Source: Chryseobacterium sp.
GTDB lineage: Bacteria > Bacteroidota > Bacteroidia > Flavobacteriales > Weeksellaceae
Direction of reading: 5' to 3'
Assembly (NCBI RefSeq): GCF_029240215.1
Contig: NZ_JARBTK010000005.1
Span: 124,015-188,014 of the forward strand
Length of the DNA: 64,000 nucleotides
The notes below the pieces were generated by a model. It ran no database searches and was not told the DNA's origin. It saw only the letters and a list, made by a program, of their open reading frames with translations. The position numbers were made by a program, and so were the translations under genes. Shown here one piece after another: positions 24,376-32,448 of the stretch; the first letter of the stretch is position 1; every line of letters starts with the position of its first letter.

Positions 24376-25431
24376 ATGATAACGACAGACATATTGATTA
24401 TTGGGGCGGGACCAACGGGACTTTTTGCTGTATTTGAAGCAGGTTTGCTTAAAATGAAATGCCATATCATCGATGCTCTTCCTCAACCTGGAGGACAATT
24501 GGCAGAGTTGTATCCTAAGAAGCCTATTTTCGATATTCCTGGTTATCCGTCTGTAAATGCAGGTGAATTGGTAGATAATTTAATGGAACAGATTAAACAG
24601 TTTCAACCTGGTTTTACTTTAGGGGAAACTGCAGTTTCTTATACTAAAGTGGATGATGAATGGTTTGAAGTTGTCACCAACAAAGGAACGGTTCACAGAT
24701 GTAAAGCGATTGCAATTGCAGGAGGATTGGGAACTTTTGAACCAAGAAAACCAACAATGGAGAATGTTGCTGATTATGAAGAAAAAGGTCTTGAATATTT
24801 CGTAAAAGAGCCGGAACATTTCAGAAACAAAAAAGTTGTAATTGCGGGAGGCGGAGATTCTGCACTTGACTGGAGCGTTTTCTTATCAAATGTTGCAAGT
24901 GAAGTGACATTAATTCACAGAAGAAATGAGTTCAGAGGAGCTTTGGATTCTGTAGAAAAAGTTCAGGATCTGAAAAATCAGGGGAAAATTAAATTAATTA
25001 CTCCTGCAGAAGTTACTGCTATAAAAGGGGACGGAAAAGTGGAGGCAATCACAGTTCAGGTTGACGGTCAGGAAGCTTTTGATATTGAAACAGATTACTT
25101 TATTCCATTATTCGGGTTGACTCCTAAGTTGGGAGAAATTGCTCAGTGGGGACTGAATATTGAGAAAAATGCCATTGTTGTCAACAACGCTTTAGATTAT
25201 CAGACCAATATCGAAGGAATCTATGCAATCGGTGATATTAACACCTATCCAGGGAAACTAAAGTTGATTCTGTGTGGCTTCCATGAGGCGACTTTAATGT
25301 GTCAAAGTGTTTATAACAGATTAAATCCGGGTAAAAAATACGTTTTAAAATATACCACAGTAAGTGGAGTAGACGGTTTCGACGGAAGCCGTAAGGAAGC
25401 TGAGAAAGCGGTTGTGAAGAAAATAGATTAA
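24376..25431 (+). CDS. Thioredoxin reductase-like ferredoxin--NADP+ reductase
   Basis: The 351-residue flavoprotein has ILIIGAGPTGLFAVFEAGLL (FAD-binding), KKVVIAGGGDSALDWSVFLSN (NAD(P)H-binding GxGxxA variant) and IYAIGDINTYPGK (second FAD motif). The redox-active Cys pair of true thioredoxin reductases (CATC) is absent in the middle domain, which places it in the ferredoxin/flavodoxin-NADP+ reductase branch seen in Firmicutes and Bacteroidota. The [2Fe-2S] ferredoxin gene begins 75 nt downstream, so the pair probably passes electrons between NADPH and that ferredoxin. Confidence 0.88.
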   Translation: MITTDILIIGAGPTGLFAVFEAGLLKMKCHIIDALPQPGGQLAELYPKKPIFDIPGYPSVNAGELVDNLMEQIKQFQPGFTLGETAVSYTKVDDEWFEVVTNKGTVHRCKAIAIAGGLGTFEPRKPTMENVADYEEKGLEYFVKEPEHFRNKKVVIAGGGDSALDWSVFLSNVASEVTLIHRRNEFRGALDSVEKVQDLKNQGKIKLITPAEVTAIKGDGKVEAITVQVDGQEAFDIETDYFIPLFGLTPKLGEIAQWGLNIEKNAIVVNNALDYQTNIEGIYAIGDINTYPGKLKLILCGFHEATLMCQSVYNRLNPGKKYVLKYTTVSGVDGFDGSRKEAEKAVVKKID

Positions 25432-25506
25432 TTTAGTTTTTGGATTTTGGTTGTCGGTTTACAGCAAATTTTTTCAAATTACCAACAACTAACAACATCA
25501 AGAAAA

Positions 25507-25836
25507 ATGAGTGATATAAATATAAGAATTACTGACAGGGAAGGTTTAACCCACGATATCGTAGCTCCTACAGATATGTCAATGAACCTGATGGAAATTA
25601 TCCGTTCGTACGAATTGGCAGAGGAAGGAACCATCGGAGTTTGCGGCGGAATGGCAATGTGCGCCTCATGTCAGGTTTACGTCATTAAAGATCCGGGACT
25701 TGAACCAATGGGCGATGAGGAAGATGCTATGCTTGGTGAAGCATTCCATGTAGAGCCAAACAGCAGATTGGGTTGTCAGCTTCACATTGCAGATGCGATG
25801 GAAGGTCTTGAGGTGGCGATTGCTCCTTATCCTTAG
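25507..25836 (+). CDS. [2Fe-2S] ferredoxin (adrenodoxin-type)
   Basis: The 109-residue protein starts at MSDINIRITDREG; the track adds 20 upstream residues in an AT-rich leader. Cluster ligands are in EGTIGVCGGMAMCASCQVYV (C-x5-C-x2-C) and RLGCQLHIAD (the fourth Cys), the adrenodoxin/ISC-ferredoxin arrangement. It should carry one electron for biosynthetic or cluster-assembly enzymes. It follows its likely reductase and ends at a bidirectional terminator. Confidence 0.93.
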   Translation: MSDINIRITDREGLTHDIVAPTDMSMNLMEIIRSYELAEEGTIGVCGGMAMCASCQVYVIKDPGLEPMGDEEDAMLGEAFHVEPNSRLGCQLHIADAMEGLEVAIAPYP

Positions 25837-25860
25837 GAAATTTTTAGCTTTAAAATATAA

Positions 25861-25899
25861 ACTCCCGAAAAAACAATTTTCGGGAGTTCTATTTTTTTA
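25861..25899. terminator. Bidirectional terminator between ferredoxin and HNH genes
   Basis: ACTCCCGAAAA / TTTTCGGGAGT hairpin with T-runs on both sides, between convergent genes. Confidence 0.88.
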
Positions 25900-25907
25900 T
25901 ATTAATC

Positions 25908-26824
25908 TTATTCATTTTTTATTAATTGCTTTAGCTCTTCTAATTTACTTGGATCTTCAAGTCTGTGTATCATCCTGTGACAATTACTACATAAAGTGGC
26001 GAAGTCAGTAACTAAATCCATTTCAACTTCACCAGGATCTAAACTAGAAATTGGAATTAAATGGTGAACTTCCACAAATTCATGACCAAGATCTCCATAT
26101 TTATTTGTAAAATCAAAATTACAAGCTTCACATACATATCCTTTTATCTTTTTTACTTTATTAGATATACTCTGATTTCTTTCAATTCTATAATGATATT
26201 TTAATTTTTTGTGCTCTAATACTTTATTAGACGAGATGTCATTAATTTCTTCATTATCATTATAAATTAATTCTTGATAAATACTTAAAAAATAATTTAA
26301 ATCATTAATTAAAGTATCAGATTCAGGAATAGTTTTACTATCATAAAATTTAGCATATATATTACCATATTCATACAATTTTGCTGGTAGTTGGTTATTT
26401 GAAAGTTTTAAATCAATTTTTTTTAAATTAAAATCATTCTTAACAGTTATTTTTGCTCGATAATTTTCAGATCTAATTTGTAAAACGTCTTTTTTTCTTT
26501 TTTTGTATGTTTTAGAAATTTCAGTAACACCTTGATTTAAAGATAGATAGAAACCTGTCATATCTTCTCTGAAAAGAAAAACAGGATAATAGCCATTTTG
26601 TGCGGTAGTAGTTACTAACTTATCAAAAATAGCAATCAAGGAATATTTGCCCAATTACCACCGCCAACGGAAGATTTTATTTTATATTGATTTGAATTTA
26701 AAATATTGCTTTCAATGGATTTTAGAAAACCATCTTTAAATTTAATTGCGAAGTTTGTATTACCATAATTTTTCTTCTTTTCATTTAAGTAGTTTTCAAT
26801 TGTTTCTGTAAAAATATATTTCAT
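25908..26824 (-). pseudogene. Frameshifted McrB-N (DUF3578)/HNH endonuclease
   Basis: Two overlapping ORFs encode one protein. The first (from ATG at 26824, MKYIFTETIENYLNEKKK) ends GGNWANIP then TGA at about 26636. The second, in another frame, continues LIAIFDKLVTTTAQNGYYPVFLFREDMTGFYLSLNQGVTEIS. In homologues these are one stretch, as in NWAxIPWIAIFDK; restoring one G (TTGA to TTGGA) joins them exactly. The C-terminal half has an HNH motif: CEACNFDFTN, VEVHHLIPISS, TLCSNCHRMIH. The type would be a modified-DNA restriction nuclease of about 300 residues. It is AT-richer than its neighbours, suggesting transfer. A sequencing error is also possible. Confidence 0.8.
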
Positions 26825-26889
26825 AGTTGAGTTTTTATTAAGGAAATGAATTGTAAAAGTCAAATACTTATTATTAAAAGATAAAGGAT

Positions 26890-27471
26890 TTAAACATCCT
26901 CCTTAGAAATCCACTTCCCAACCGTCGGAGCTTTATAATTTCTCATTTTTTCTAAAACCCCATCAATAGTATCACTCACCAAAAGCATTTCCTGATTGAT
27001 CTGTTTTAAAAATCCTTTGTCAACCATTATCTGAACCATTTTAATCAAATCATCATAAAATCCGTTGATATTCAGAATAGCAATAGGTTTTTTATGGAGT
27101 CCGAGCTGTGCCCAGGTAATCATTTCGAAAAATTCTTCCAAAGTTCCGTAACCGCCCGGAAGAACAATTACACCGTCGCAGAGGTCGTTCATCTTGGTTT
27201 TTCTTTCGTGCATGGTTTCTACGAGAATGAGTTCTGTAAGATCTTTATGTGCAATTTCTTTTGATTGTAAAAAGTGTGGAAGAACGCCGATCGCTTTTCC
27301 GCCTTCAGATAAAACCCCGTCTGCAACTGCACCCATCAATCCGACATTGGCACCTCCATAAACGAGTTGTATATTTTGTTTGGCTAAAGTCTGTCCGAGT
27401 AAAGTTGCCTGTTCTTTATAAATGTCTTCCGAGCCAAAACTCGATCCGCAGAATACGGTAATACTTTTCAT
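26890..27471 (-). CDS. LOG family protein (TIGR00730, phosphoribohydrolase)
   Basis: The 193-residue protein has the Rossmann-type N-terminus MKSITVFCGSSFGSEDIYKEQ and the family signature PGGYGTLEEFFEMITWAQLGLHKKPI (PGGxGTxxE, about residue 105). LOG proteins hydrolyse nucleoside 5'-monophosphates carrying N6-modified adenine, releasing the base; bacterial homologues may act on AMP or in nucleotide salvage. It is a single gene, following the frameshifted endonuclease gene upstream on the map. Confidence 0.88.
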   Translation of the reverse strand: MKSITVFCGSSFGSEDIYKEQATLLGQTLAKQNIQLVYGGANVGLMGAVADGVLSEGGKAIGVLPHFLQSKEIAHKDLTELILVETMHERKTKMNDLCDGVIVLPGGYGTLEEFFEMITWAQLGLHKKPIAILNINGFYDDLIKMVQIMVDKGFLKQINQEMLLVSDTIDGVLEKMRNYKAPTVGKWISKEDV

Positions 27472-27534
27472 TATTTTAATTTTTTGGTATTTAAAAACAC
27501 AAATATCTCAAATGATTTTACTAATTATCACAAT

Positions 27535-27561
27535 GTTTGTCATTCCGGAGGAATCTAAGCA
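27535..27561. repeat. Dispersed palindromic repeat, copy 2 (half copy)
   Basis: GTTTGTCATTCCGGAGGAATCTAAGCA matches the left arm of the family. The right arm is not recognisable: the sequence downstream reads into the LOG/PepD gap without GATTCCTACGGAATGACAAAC. Confidence 0.65.
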
Positions 27562-27593
27562 AGTGTAATTTTATGAAATAGGATCATTTAATT

Positions 27594-27630
27594 AAAATAT
27601 CCAAAATCAAAAGACTTTGGATATTTTATT
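27594..27630 (-). terminator. Terminator of pepD
   Basis: AAAATATCCAAA / TTTGGATATTTT stem with an imperfect inner part; it lies just past the pepD stop. Confidence 0.7.
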
Positions 27631-27633
27631 CTT

Positions 27634-29079
27634 TTATTTTTGTGGAATATTCGCTAGAATATCTTTCAGAAAAGCCCAGAATTTCTGTGCTGAAGGGATG
27701 TTTGCCTTTTCATCAGGAGAGTGAGCTCCTCTAATAGTAGGTCCAAAACTTACCATTTCCATTTCGGGATAGTTGGCTCCGATGATACCACATTCCAAAC
27801 CTGCGTGACAAGCTACAACATGAGGCTTTTCTGTGAATTTTTCTGTATAGATCTTCTCCATCAGCAGTACAATTTCAGAACCTGGTTTTGGTTTCCAGCC
27901 TGGATATGACCCGCTGAATTCTACATTCATTCCTGCCAATTCTGAAACTGATTTCAATTGCTCCGAAACAGAATCTTTTGATGAATCAACGGATGATCTT
28001 GAAAGATTTAAAATTCTAAGATTCCCGCCTTTTAATTCTACTCTTGCGACATTATTGGAAGACTCCACAAGATTTTCTACATCAGGGCTCATTCTGTAAA
28101 CACCATTGTGAAGAGATTTTAAAACCAAAATGATTTTCTTTGAATCTTCTTCAGAAATTGCCTTTTCAGAATTTGTAGAGTTTTCAATATTGATCTGAAG
28201 TCCCGCTTCAATCGAAGCAAATTCTTCTAAAATTTCTTTTTTAAGCCCATTACTTACCTGCTCGATAAATTCATTGGCATTTCTTACAGAAATAAGTGCT
28301 ACAGATTCTCTCGGGATCGCATTTCTCAAGCTTCCGCCATCCACAGAAATCAGCTGAATATTTTGATTTTCCAGACCTTTATAAAGAATTCTCCCTAAGA
28401 TTATATTGGCATTTCCAAAACCTTTATGAATATCCATTCCGGAATGTCCGCCTTGCAAACCTTTTACTTCGATTCTTACGATTTGCCCTTTCGATGTTTC
28501 TGTAGCATATGATTGGCTTATTGTTACATCAATTCCACCTGCACACCCGATGTCGATTTCGTCATCTTCTTCTGTATCTAAATTTAAAAGGATTTGTCCG
28601 GTCAACTGTCCCGGTTTTAAACCTAAAGCTCCTGTCATTCCTGTTTCTTCATCGATGGTGAAAAGAGCTTCCAGATCTGGATGAGGAATGTCTGAACTTT
28701 CAAGAATTGACATGATTGTGGCAACTCCCAAACCGTTGTCGGCACCCAAAGTTGTACCTTTTGCTTTTACCCAGTCTCCGTCGATTTCCATTTTGATTCC
28801 TTCTGTTTCAAAATCAAAATTTACATCGTTATTTTTCTGGCAAACCATATCAAGATGCGACTGCAGAACAATCGACTTACGGTTTTCCATTCCTGCGGTT
28901 GCAGGTTTTTTAATGATTACATTTCCCACTTCATCCACCGTAGTTTCTAAACCTAAATTTTCACCAAATTCTTTGATAAAAGCAATTACTTTTTCTTCCT
29001 TTTTTGATGGTCTTGGAACAGCATTCAGCTTGGAAAAATTCTTCCAAATGATCTGCGGTTCTATGTTTGATAGTTCCAT
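27634..29079 (-). CDS. pepD: Aminoacyl-histidine dipeptidase (M20 family)
   Basis: The 481-residue enzyme, starting at MELSNIEPQIIWKN (the track adds 25 leader residues), is a di-zinc M20 peptidase. Metal-binding segments are LQSHLDMVCQKN, GADNGLGVA and FTIDEETGMTGALGL (the catalytic Glu-Glu), with HSGMDIHKGFGNAN in the lid region and ACHAGLECGIIG at the end. It hydrolyses Xaa-His dipeptides such as carnosine in the cytosol. The TAATTTTG box lies 15 nt before ATG. Confidence 0.93.
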   Translation of the reverse strand: MELSNIEPQIIWKNFSKLNAVPRPSKKEEKVIAFIKEFGENLGLETTVDEVGNVIIKKPATAGMENRKSIVLQSHLDMVCQKNNDVNFDFETEGIKMEIDGDWVKAKGTTLGADNGLGVATIMSILESSDIPHPDLEALFTIDEETGMTGALGLKPGQLTGQILLNLDTEEDDEIDIGCAGGIDVTISQSYATETSKGQIVRIEVKGLQGGHSGMDIHKGFGNANIILGRILYKGLENQNIQLISVDGGSLRNAIPRESVALISVRNANEFIEQVSNGLKKEILEEFASIEAGLQINIENSTNSEKAISEEDSKKIILVLKSLHNGVYRMSPDVENLVESSNNVARVELKGGNLRILNLSRSSVDSSKDSVSEQLKSVSELAGMNVEFSGSYPGWKPKPGSEIVLLMEKIYTEKFTEKPHVVACHAGLECGIIGANYPEMEMVSFGPTIRGAHSPDEKANIPSAQKFWAFLKDILANIPQK

Positions 29080-29106
29080 AAAATTTATTTTTATCAAAAT
29101 TACGAA

Positions 29107-29144
29107 ATTAAAAATGCTCCCGAAATTCAGGAGCATTATTTTTG
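29107..29144 (-). terminator. Terminator of the 29167 lipoprotein gene
   Basis: AATGCTCC / GGAGCATT stem with T-run on the minus strand, between the lipoprotein stop and the pepD promoter. Confidence 0.78.
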
Positions 29145-29166
29145 TTAGAAGCAAGCTAGAAACTGT

Positions 29167-29658
29167 TTAGCATCCGCATTCACCGTAAATCGGCATTGTG
29201 ATAACACTGCCATCGGGTTTTGTAATAGTAAGTGTTCCTTCAAACAGTAGCACTTCTTCGTTTTTTATTTTTTTGCCCTTTACAGAAATTTTATAATTCT
29301 CATTTTCAATTTCTTTGGTGAGTTCTTCATCTGCTTCCATATCGCTTGATGACAAGAGGTTCATTGCGAGTCTTTTACCATCTAATTTCATGTAAGCTGT
29401 TTTTCCTGCATCATCGGCGTAAATGTATTTTTCGTTTTCAAAATCTGCTTTGTTCTTAGCAAAATAACAAGAGCATTCTTTGATCTCTTTCGGAAAAGGA
29501 AATACATCAACCAAAACATTTGCAGATGTAGAATCTGTTTTTACAGAATCCTTTACTACTTTCAGAGAATCAGTCGGAGTTGTATTTGAGACGTTTTCTT
29601 TCTCCTTCTTACAGGCTACTAATAATAATGCTGAAAAGAAGATAATAAGATATTTCAT
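29167..29658 (-). CDS. Lipoprotein, unknown function
   Basis: The 163-residue protein starts at MKYLIIFFSALLLVACKKEKE, a clear lipoprotein signal with Cys at about residue 16; the track ORF adds 20 residues that run into the neighbouring gene's frame. The mature part has PKEIKECSCYFAKNKADFEN and ends with IYGECGC, so several Cys are present and could form disulfides or bind metal. I do not recognise a family. It follows the LURP-one-like gene by about 40 nt. Confidence 0.7.
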   Translation of the reverse strand: MKYLIIFFSALLLVACKKEKENVSNTTPTDSLKVVKDSVKTDSTSANVLVDVFPFPKEIKECSCYFAKNKADFENEKYIYADDAGKTAYMKLDGKRLAMNLLSSSDMEADEELTKEIENENYKISVKGKKIKNEEVLLFEGTLTITKPDGSVITMPIYGECGC

Positions 29659-29698
29659 CTGTTGAAATTTATTTAAAATTGAACGCTTTACTTTGTGC

Positions 29699-30301
29699 TT
29701 ATCCTCTTGCTCTCTCAAGCAGAACCATCATTAATAAAGATAAAACTACCAAACTTTCGTCCTCGTCATCAATATCAATAAGTCTGTCAAGCTGGAATCT
29801 TCTTCCAAACATCGACGGCATTTTTTTTAGCTTAAAATATTCTTTGCCATCAATGCCTTTTACTGTGTAAGTCGGATTTAAAAAATATCCTGTAAACATT
29901 CCGATAATCGGAATTTCACCAACCATTCCGTCGAAAAATTTTACCCAGGCATTGTCTTCAGTAATTGTAAATTTAGCCTGATCAGCTTCATCCAAAACAT
30001 CATAAGTCGATTTCCAGATAGAACGCATTCCTTTTCTGGCTAATCTCCCGAAGTTTTTTCCGATGGTGTCTTTAATAGAATAAGAGGCATTAAAATCAAT
30101 CCATTGATTTGCCTGAATTCTGAAAAGCTCTTTGGTTTTGCTTTCGTCATTGAAAACAATCACGTCTTCTTTCAGTTTAAACATTTTTTGACGAACATAT
30201 GCTACAGAGCTTCCTTGTCTGTCTGTAATGTTGAAGTCGCTGGCTAAAGTGGTGATTTTGAATTTGAAATCCAGAGGATAATTGAGGTTGTTAAGTGCCA
30301 T
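29699..30301 (-). CDS. LURP-one-like / tubby-fold protein
   Basis: The 200-residue protein has the pattern of the LOR/tubby-like superfamily: short beta strands carrying SSVAYVRQKMFKLKEDVIVF, KTKELFRIQANQWIDFNASY, TYTVKGIDGKEYFKLKKMPS and RRFQLDRLIDIDDED, with VLSLLMMVLLERARG as a hydrophobic C-terminus. Such proteins bind phospholipid or membranes in other systems; the bacterial role is unknown. It lies upstream of the lipoprotein gene on the same strand. Confidence 0.65.
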   Translation of the reverse strand: MALNNLNYPLDFKFKITTLASDFNITDRQGSSVAYVRQKMFKLKEDVIVFNDESKTKELFRIQANQWIDFNASYSIKDTIGKNFGRLARKGMRSIWKSTYDVLDEADQAKFTITEDNAWVKFFDGMVGEIPIIGMFTGYFLNPTYTVKGIDGKEYFKLKKMPSMFGRRFQLDRLIDIDDEDESLVVLSLLMMVLLERARG

Positions 30302-30455
30302 TAAGTTTATTTTTTTCTGTTTAATATTTTGCTGATCAAAGATAACGGTTTTATATAATTTAAAGATGAAAACATTAAAGAATTAAAAAGAAAAATTGAA
30401 ATCAAAATGTATTGTTTCTACATATTTCGATCTCAAAACTCTCAACTATAATTCT

Positions 30456-30463
30456 TATTTTTG
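30456..30463 (+). promoter_or_regulatory. -7 promoter box (TATTTTTG) of recR, leaderless-type
   Basis: TATTTTTG ends 4 nt before the recR ATG (30468), the same geometry as at 21. The -33 element is weak. Confidence 0.5.
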
Positions 30464-30467
30464 CCTT

Positions 30468-31079
30468 ATGGATTATCCAAGTAAAGTATTGGCAAAAGCA
30501 GTTGAAGAAATCTCCGGACTTCCGGGTATTGGCAGGAAAACGGCTTTGCGTTTAGCACTTCATTTACTTAAACAACCCAATTCAAGAGCGACAAGTTTAG
30601 GGACTTCTATCATCAATCTGGTGAATGAAATCAAATACTGCAAAGAATGCCACAACTTTTCCGATTTTGATATTTGCGAAATCTGCAGCAACGATAAACG
30701 CAGTGATGAACTGATTTGTATCGTTGAAGATGTACGTGACGTTATTGCTATAGAAAATACAGGAAAATACAGAGGGAAATATTTGATTTTGGGCGGAAAA
30801 ATTTCTCCGATGGAAGGAGTAGGACCTCATCAGTTGAATATTCCAAGTATCGAAAAGAAGTTACAGCAAGGTCATGCCAAAGAATTTATTTTTGCTCTGA
30901 GTGCAACGATGGAAGGTGATACTACTGCTTATTACATTTACAAGAAATTCAAGAATTCAGGCATTCAGTTTTCGAGTATTGCAAGAGGAATTTCTGTAGG
31001 CGACGAATTGGAATATGCTGACGAAATTTCTCTCGGAAGATCAATCACCAACAGGCTTCCATATAACGAAAAGGATTAA
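30468..31079 (+). CDS. recR: Recombination protein RecR
   Basis: The 203-residue protein has the RecR order of domains: the N-terminal helix-hairpin-helix (EEISGLPGIGRKTALRLALHLL), the zinc motif (KYCKECHNFSDFDICEICSN, four Cys) and the Toprim domain (LICIVEDVRDVIAIENTGKYRGKYLILGG). It binds DNA as a clamp and loads RecA with RecO at gaps. ATG at 30468 gives the family N-terminus; the track adds 24 residues. The glycosyltransferase ATG begins 2 nt after its stop, so the two are probably one transcript. Confidence 0.95.
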   Translation: MDYPSKVLAKAVEEISGLPGIGRKTALRLALHLLKQPNSRATSLGTSIINLVNEIKYCKECHNFSDFDICEICSNDKRSDELICIVEDVRDVIAIENTGKYRGKYLILGGKISPMEGVGPHQLNIPSIEKKLQQGHAKEFIFALSATMEGDTTAYYIYKKFKNSGIQFSSIARGISVGDELEYADEISLGRSITNRLPYNEKD

Positions 31080-31081
31080 AA

Positions 31082-31921
31082 ATGACTCAGAAACTTTCGA
31101 TCATCATCGTTAATTATAATGTGACTCAGCTCCTGAGAAACTGTCTTCTTTCTATTCAGAAATATGCAGAGGAAACCGATTATGAAGTTATTGTGATTGA
31201 TAACAAATCTACCGACACTTCGTGGGGTGATCTCATTCCGGAATTTCCAAACGTGAAATTTATTGCATCCGAAAAAAATGAAGGCTTTGCCAAAGCCAAT
31301 AATAAAGCAATACAAACTGCAGAAGGAGAATATCTTTTGATCCTAAATCCCGATACAGAACTGGAAGGTTTTTATTTAAATGAAATTTTAAATTTTGCTG
31401 ATTCTAAAAACAATTTCGGCTGTCTTGGTGTAAGAATGCACGATGCCAACGGAAATTTTTTACCTGAAAGCAAACGTTCAGTTCCCGATATGTTTAATTC
31501 TTTTGAAAAACTGTTTACTAATTTTAAAAAGAAAAATTCAAAATCATATTATCGAAATGATGTTGATGAATTTGAGATTGCAGAAATTGAAGTCATCACA
31601 GGTGCTTTTTTTCTTGTTAAAAAAGAAATTTATCAGAAAGTAGGCGGACTTGATGAAAAGTATTTCATGTATGGTGAAGACATCGATTTGTGCTATACTT
31701 TATTGAAAAATGGCTATCAGAATTATTATTACGGCAAAGTGTCAATCTTACATCACAAAGGCGAAAGCACCATAAAAGATGAAGTTTACCTCGAAAGATT
31801 TTACGGAGCGATGCAGATTTTTATAGATAAATATTACCGTGAAGCAAAACCCTTGCAATATTCATTTCTGAAAGCAGGTTTAAGATTAAGACACAAAATA
31901 GAGCTTATCAAACTCAAATAA
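31082..31921 (+). CDS. Glycosyltransferase family 2
   Basis: The 279-residue protein has the GT-A fold: SIIIVNYNVTQLLRNCL, EVIVIDNKSTDTSWG, LLILNPDTELEGFYL (DxD motif PDTE) and DEKYFMYGEDIDLCYTLLKNG (the catalytic ED region). It is closest to rhamnosyl-type GT2 enzymes that transfer a sugar to a growing glycan such as lipopolysaccharide. It has no membrane helix. It follows recR by 2 nt and ends at a bidirectional terminator. Confidence 0.9.
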   Translation: MTQKLSIIIVNYNVTQLLRNCLLSIQKYAEETDYEVIVIDNKSTDTSWGDLIPEFPNVKFIASEKNEGFAKANNKAIQTAEGEYLLILNPDTELEGFYLNEILNFADSKNNFGCLGVRMHDANGNFLPESKRSVPDMFNSFEKLFTNFKKKNSKSYYRNDVDEFEIAEIEVITGAFFLVKKEIYQKVGGLDEKYFMYGEDIDLCYTLLKNGYQNYYYGKVSILHHKGESTIKDEVYLERFYGAMQIFIDKYYREAKPLQYSFLKAGLRLRHKIELIKLK

Positions 31922-31954
31922 AAAAGCAACTCAATTGATTGAGTTGCTTTTGTT
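31922..31954. terminator. Bidirectional terminator between the glycosyltransferase and secG
   Basis: The near-perfect stem AAAGCAACTCAAT / ATTGAGTTGCTTT has a 2-nt loop and T-runs on both sides. Confidence 0.9.
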
Positions 31955-31974
31955 TTATCTTGAAAAATAATTTC

Positions 31975-32325
31975 TTATTTGGTAGCCGGAACATTTACCG
32001 GAGCTGTAGTTTTAGAAGCAGGTGCTGTTTGTTTAGCAGGAGCTTCAGTTTTTGTAGGACCTGTTGGAATTACCGGTGCAGCCTGTTTAGGTTTCCCTGT
32101 AACAACTACGCTGATTAAGATTAGAACGATGATTACCGCTCCTAAAGTCCATGTAGACTTCTCCATAAAGTCGTTAGTTCTCTGTACTCCAAACTGTGCA
32201 GAAGATGCACCTCCGAATGTACTTGAAAGGCCGCCTCCTTTAGGGTTTTGAGCCATAACAACGATTACCAATAAAATGCTGGCAATCATAATAAGAACCA
32301 TCAATAGTGTAAATATAGTATCCAT
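31975..32325 (-). CDS. secG: Protein translocase subunit SecG
   Basis: The 116-residue protein has two membrane helices (about 1-25 and 53-77) with MAQNPKGGGLSSTFGGASSAQFGVQRTNDFMEKSTW between, the SecG signature. The C-terminal tail is Pro/Thr/Ala/Lys-rich. SecG stabilises SecYE during protein export. It is monocistronic; a TAAATTTG box lies upstream at 32358-32351 on the minus strand. Confidence 0.93.
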   Translation of the reverse strand: MDTIFTLLMVLIMIASILLVIVVMAQNPKGGGLSSTFGGASSAQFGVQRTNDFMEKSTWTLGAVIIVLILISVVVTGKPKQAAPVIPTGPTKTEAPAKQTAPASKTTAPVNVPATK

Positions 32326-32350
32326 TAATTCTAATATCTTTTTGAATGGG

Positions 32351-32358
32351 CAAATTTA
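32351..32358 (-). promoter_or_regulatory. -7 promoter box (TAAATTTG) of secG
   Basis: The minus-strand TAAATTTG lies 25 nt before the secG ATG. Confidence 0.45.
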
Positions 32359-32399
32359 ATGTTTTTTTACAGAACCGCAAAATAAAGATTTCACTAAAA

Positions 32400-32434
32400 A
32401 CAAAAAGCGGCAACAATTGTCGCCGCTTTTTTAT
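32400..32434 (-). terminator. Terminator of the M16 pair
   Basis: AAAGCGGC / GCCGCTTT hairpin with T-tail on the minus strand, 15 nt past the stop of the downstream M16 gene. Confidence 0.8.
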
Positions 32435-32448
32435 GATATGTGTATTTC

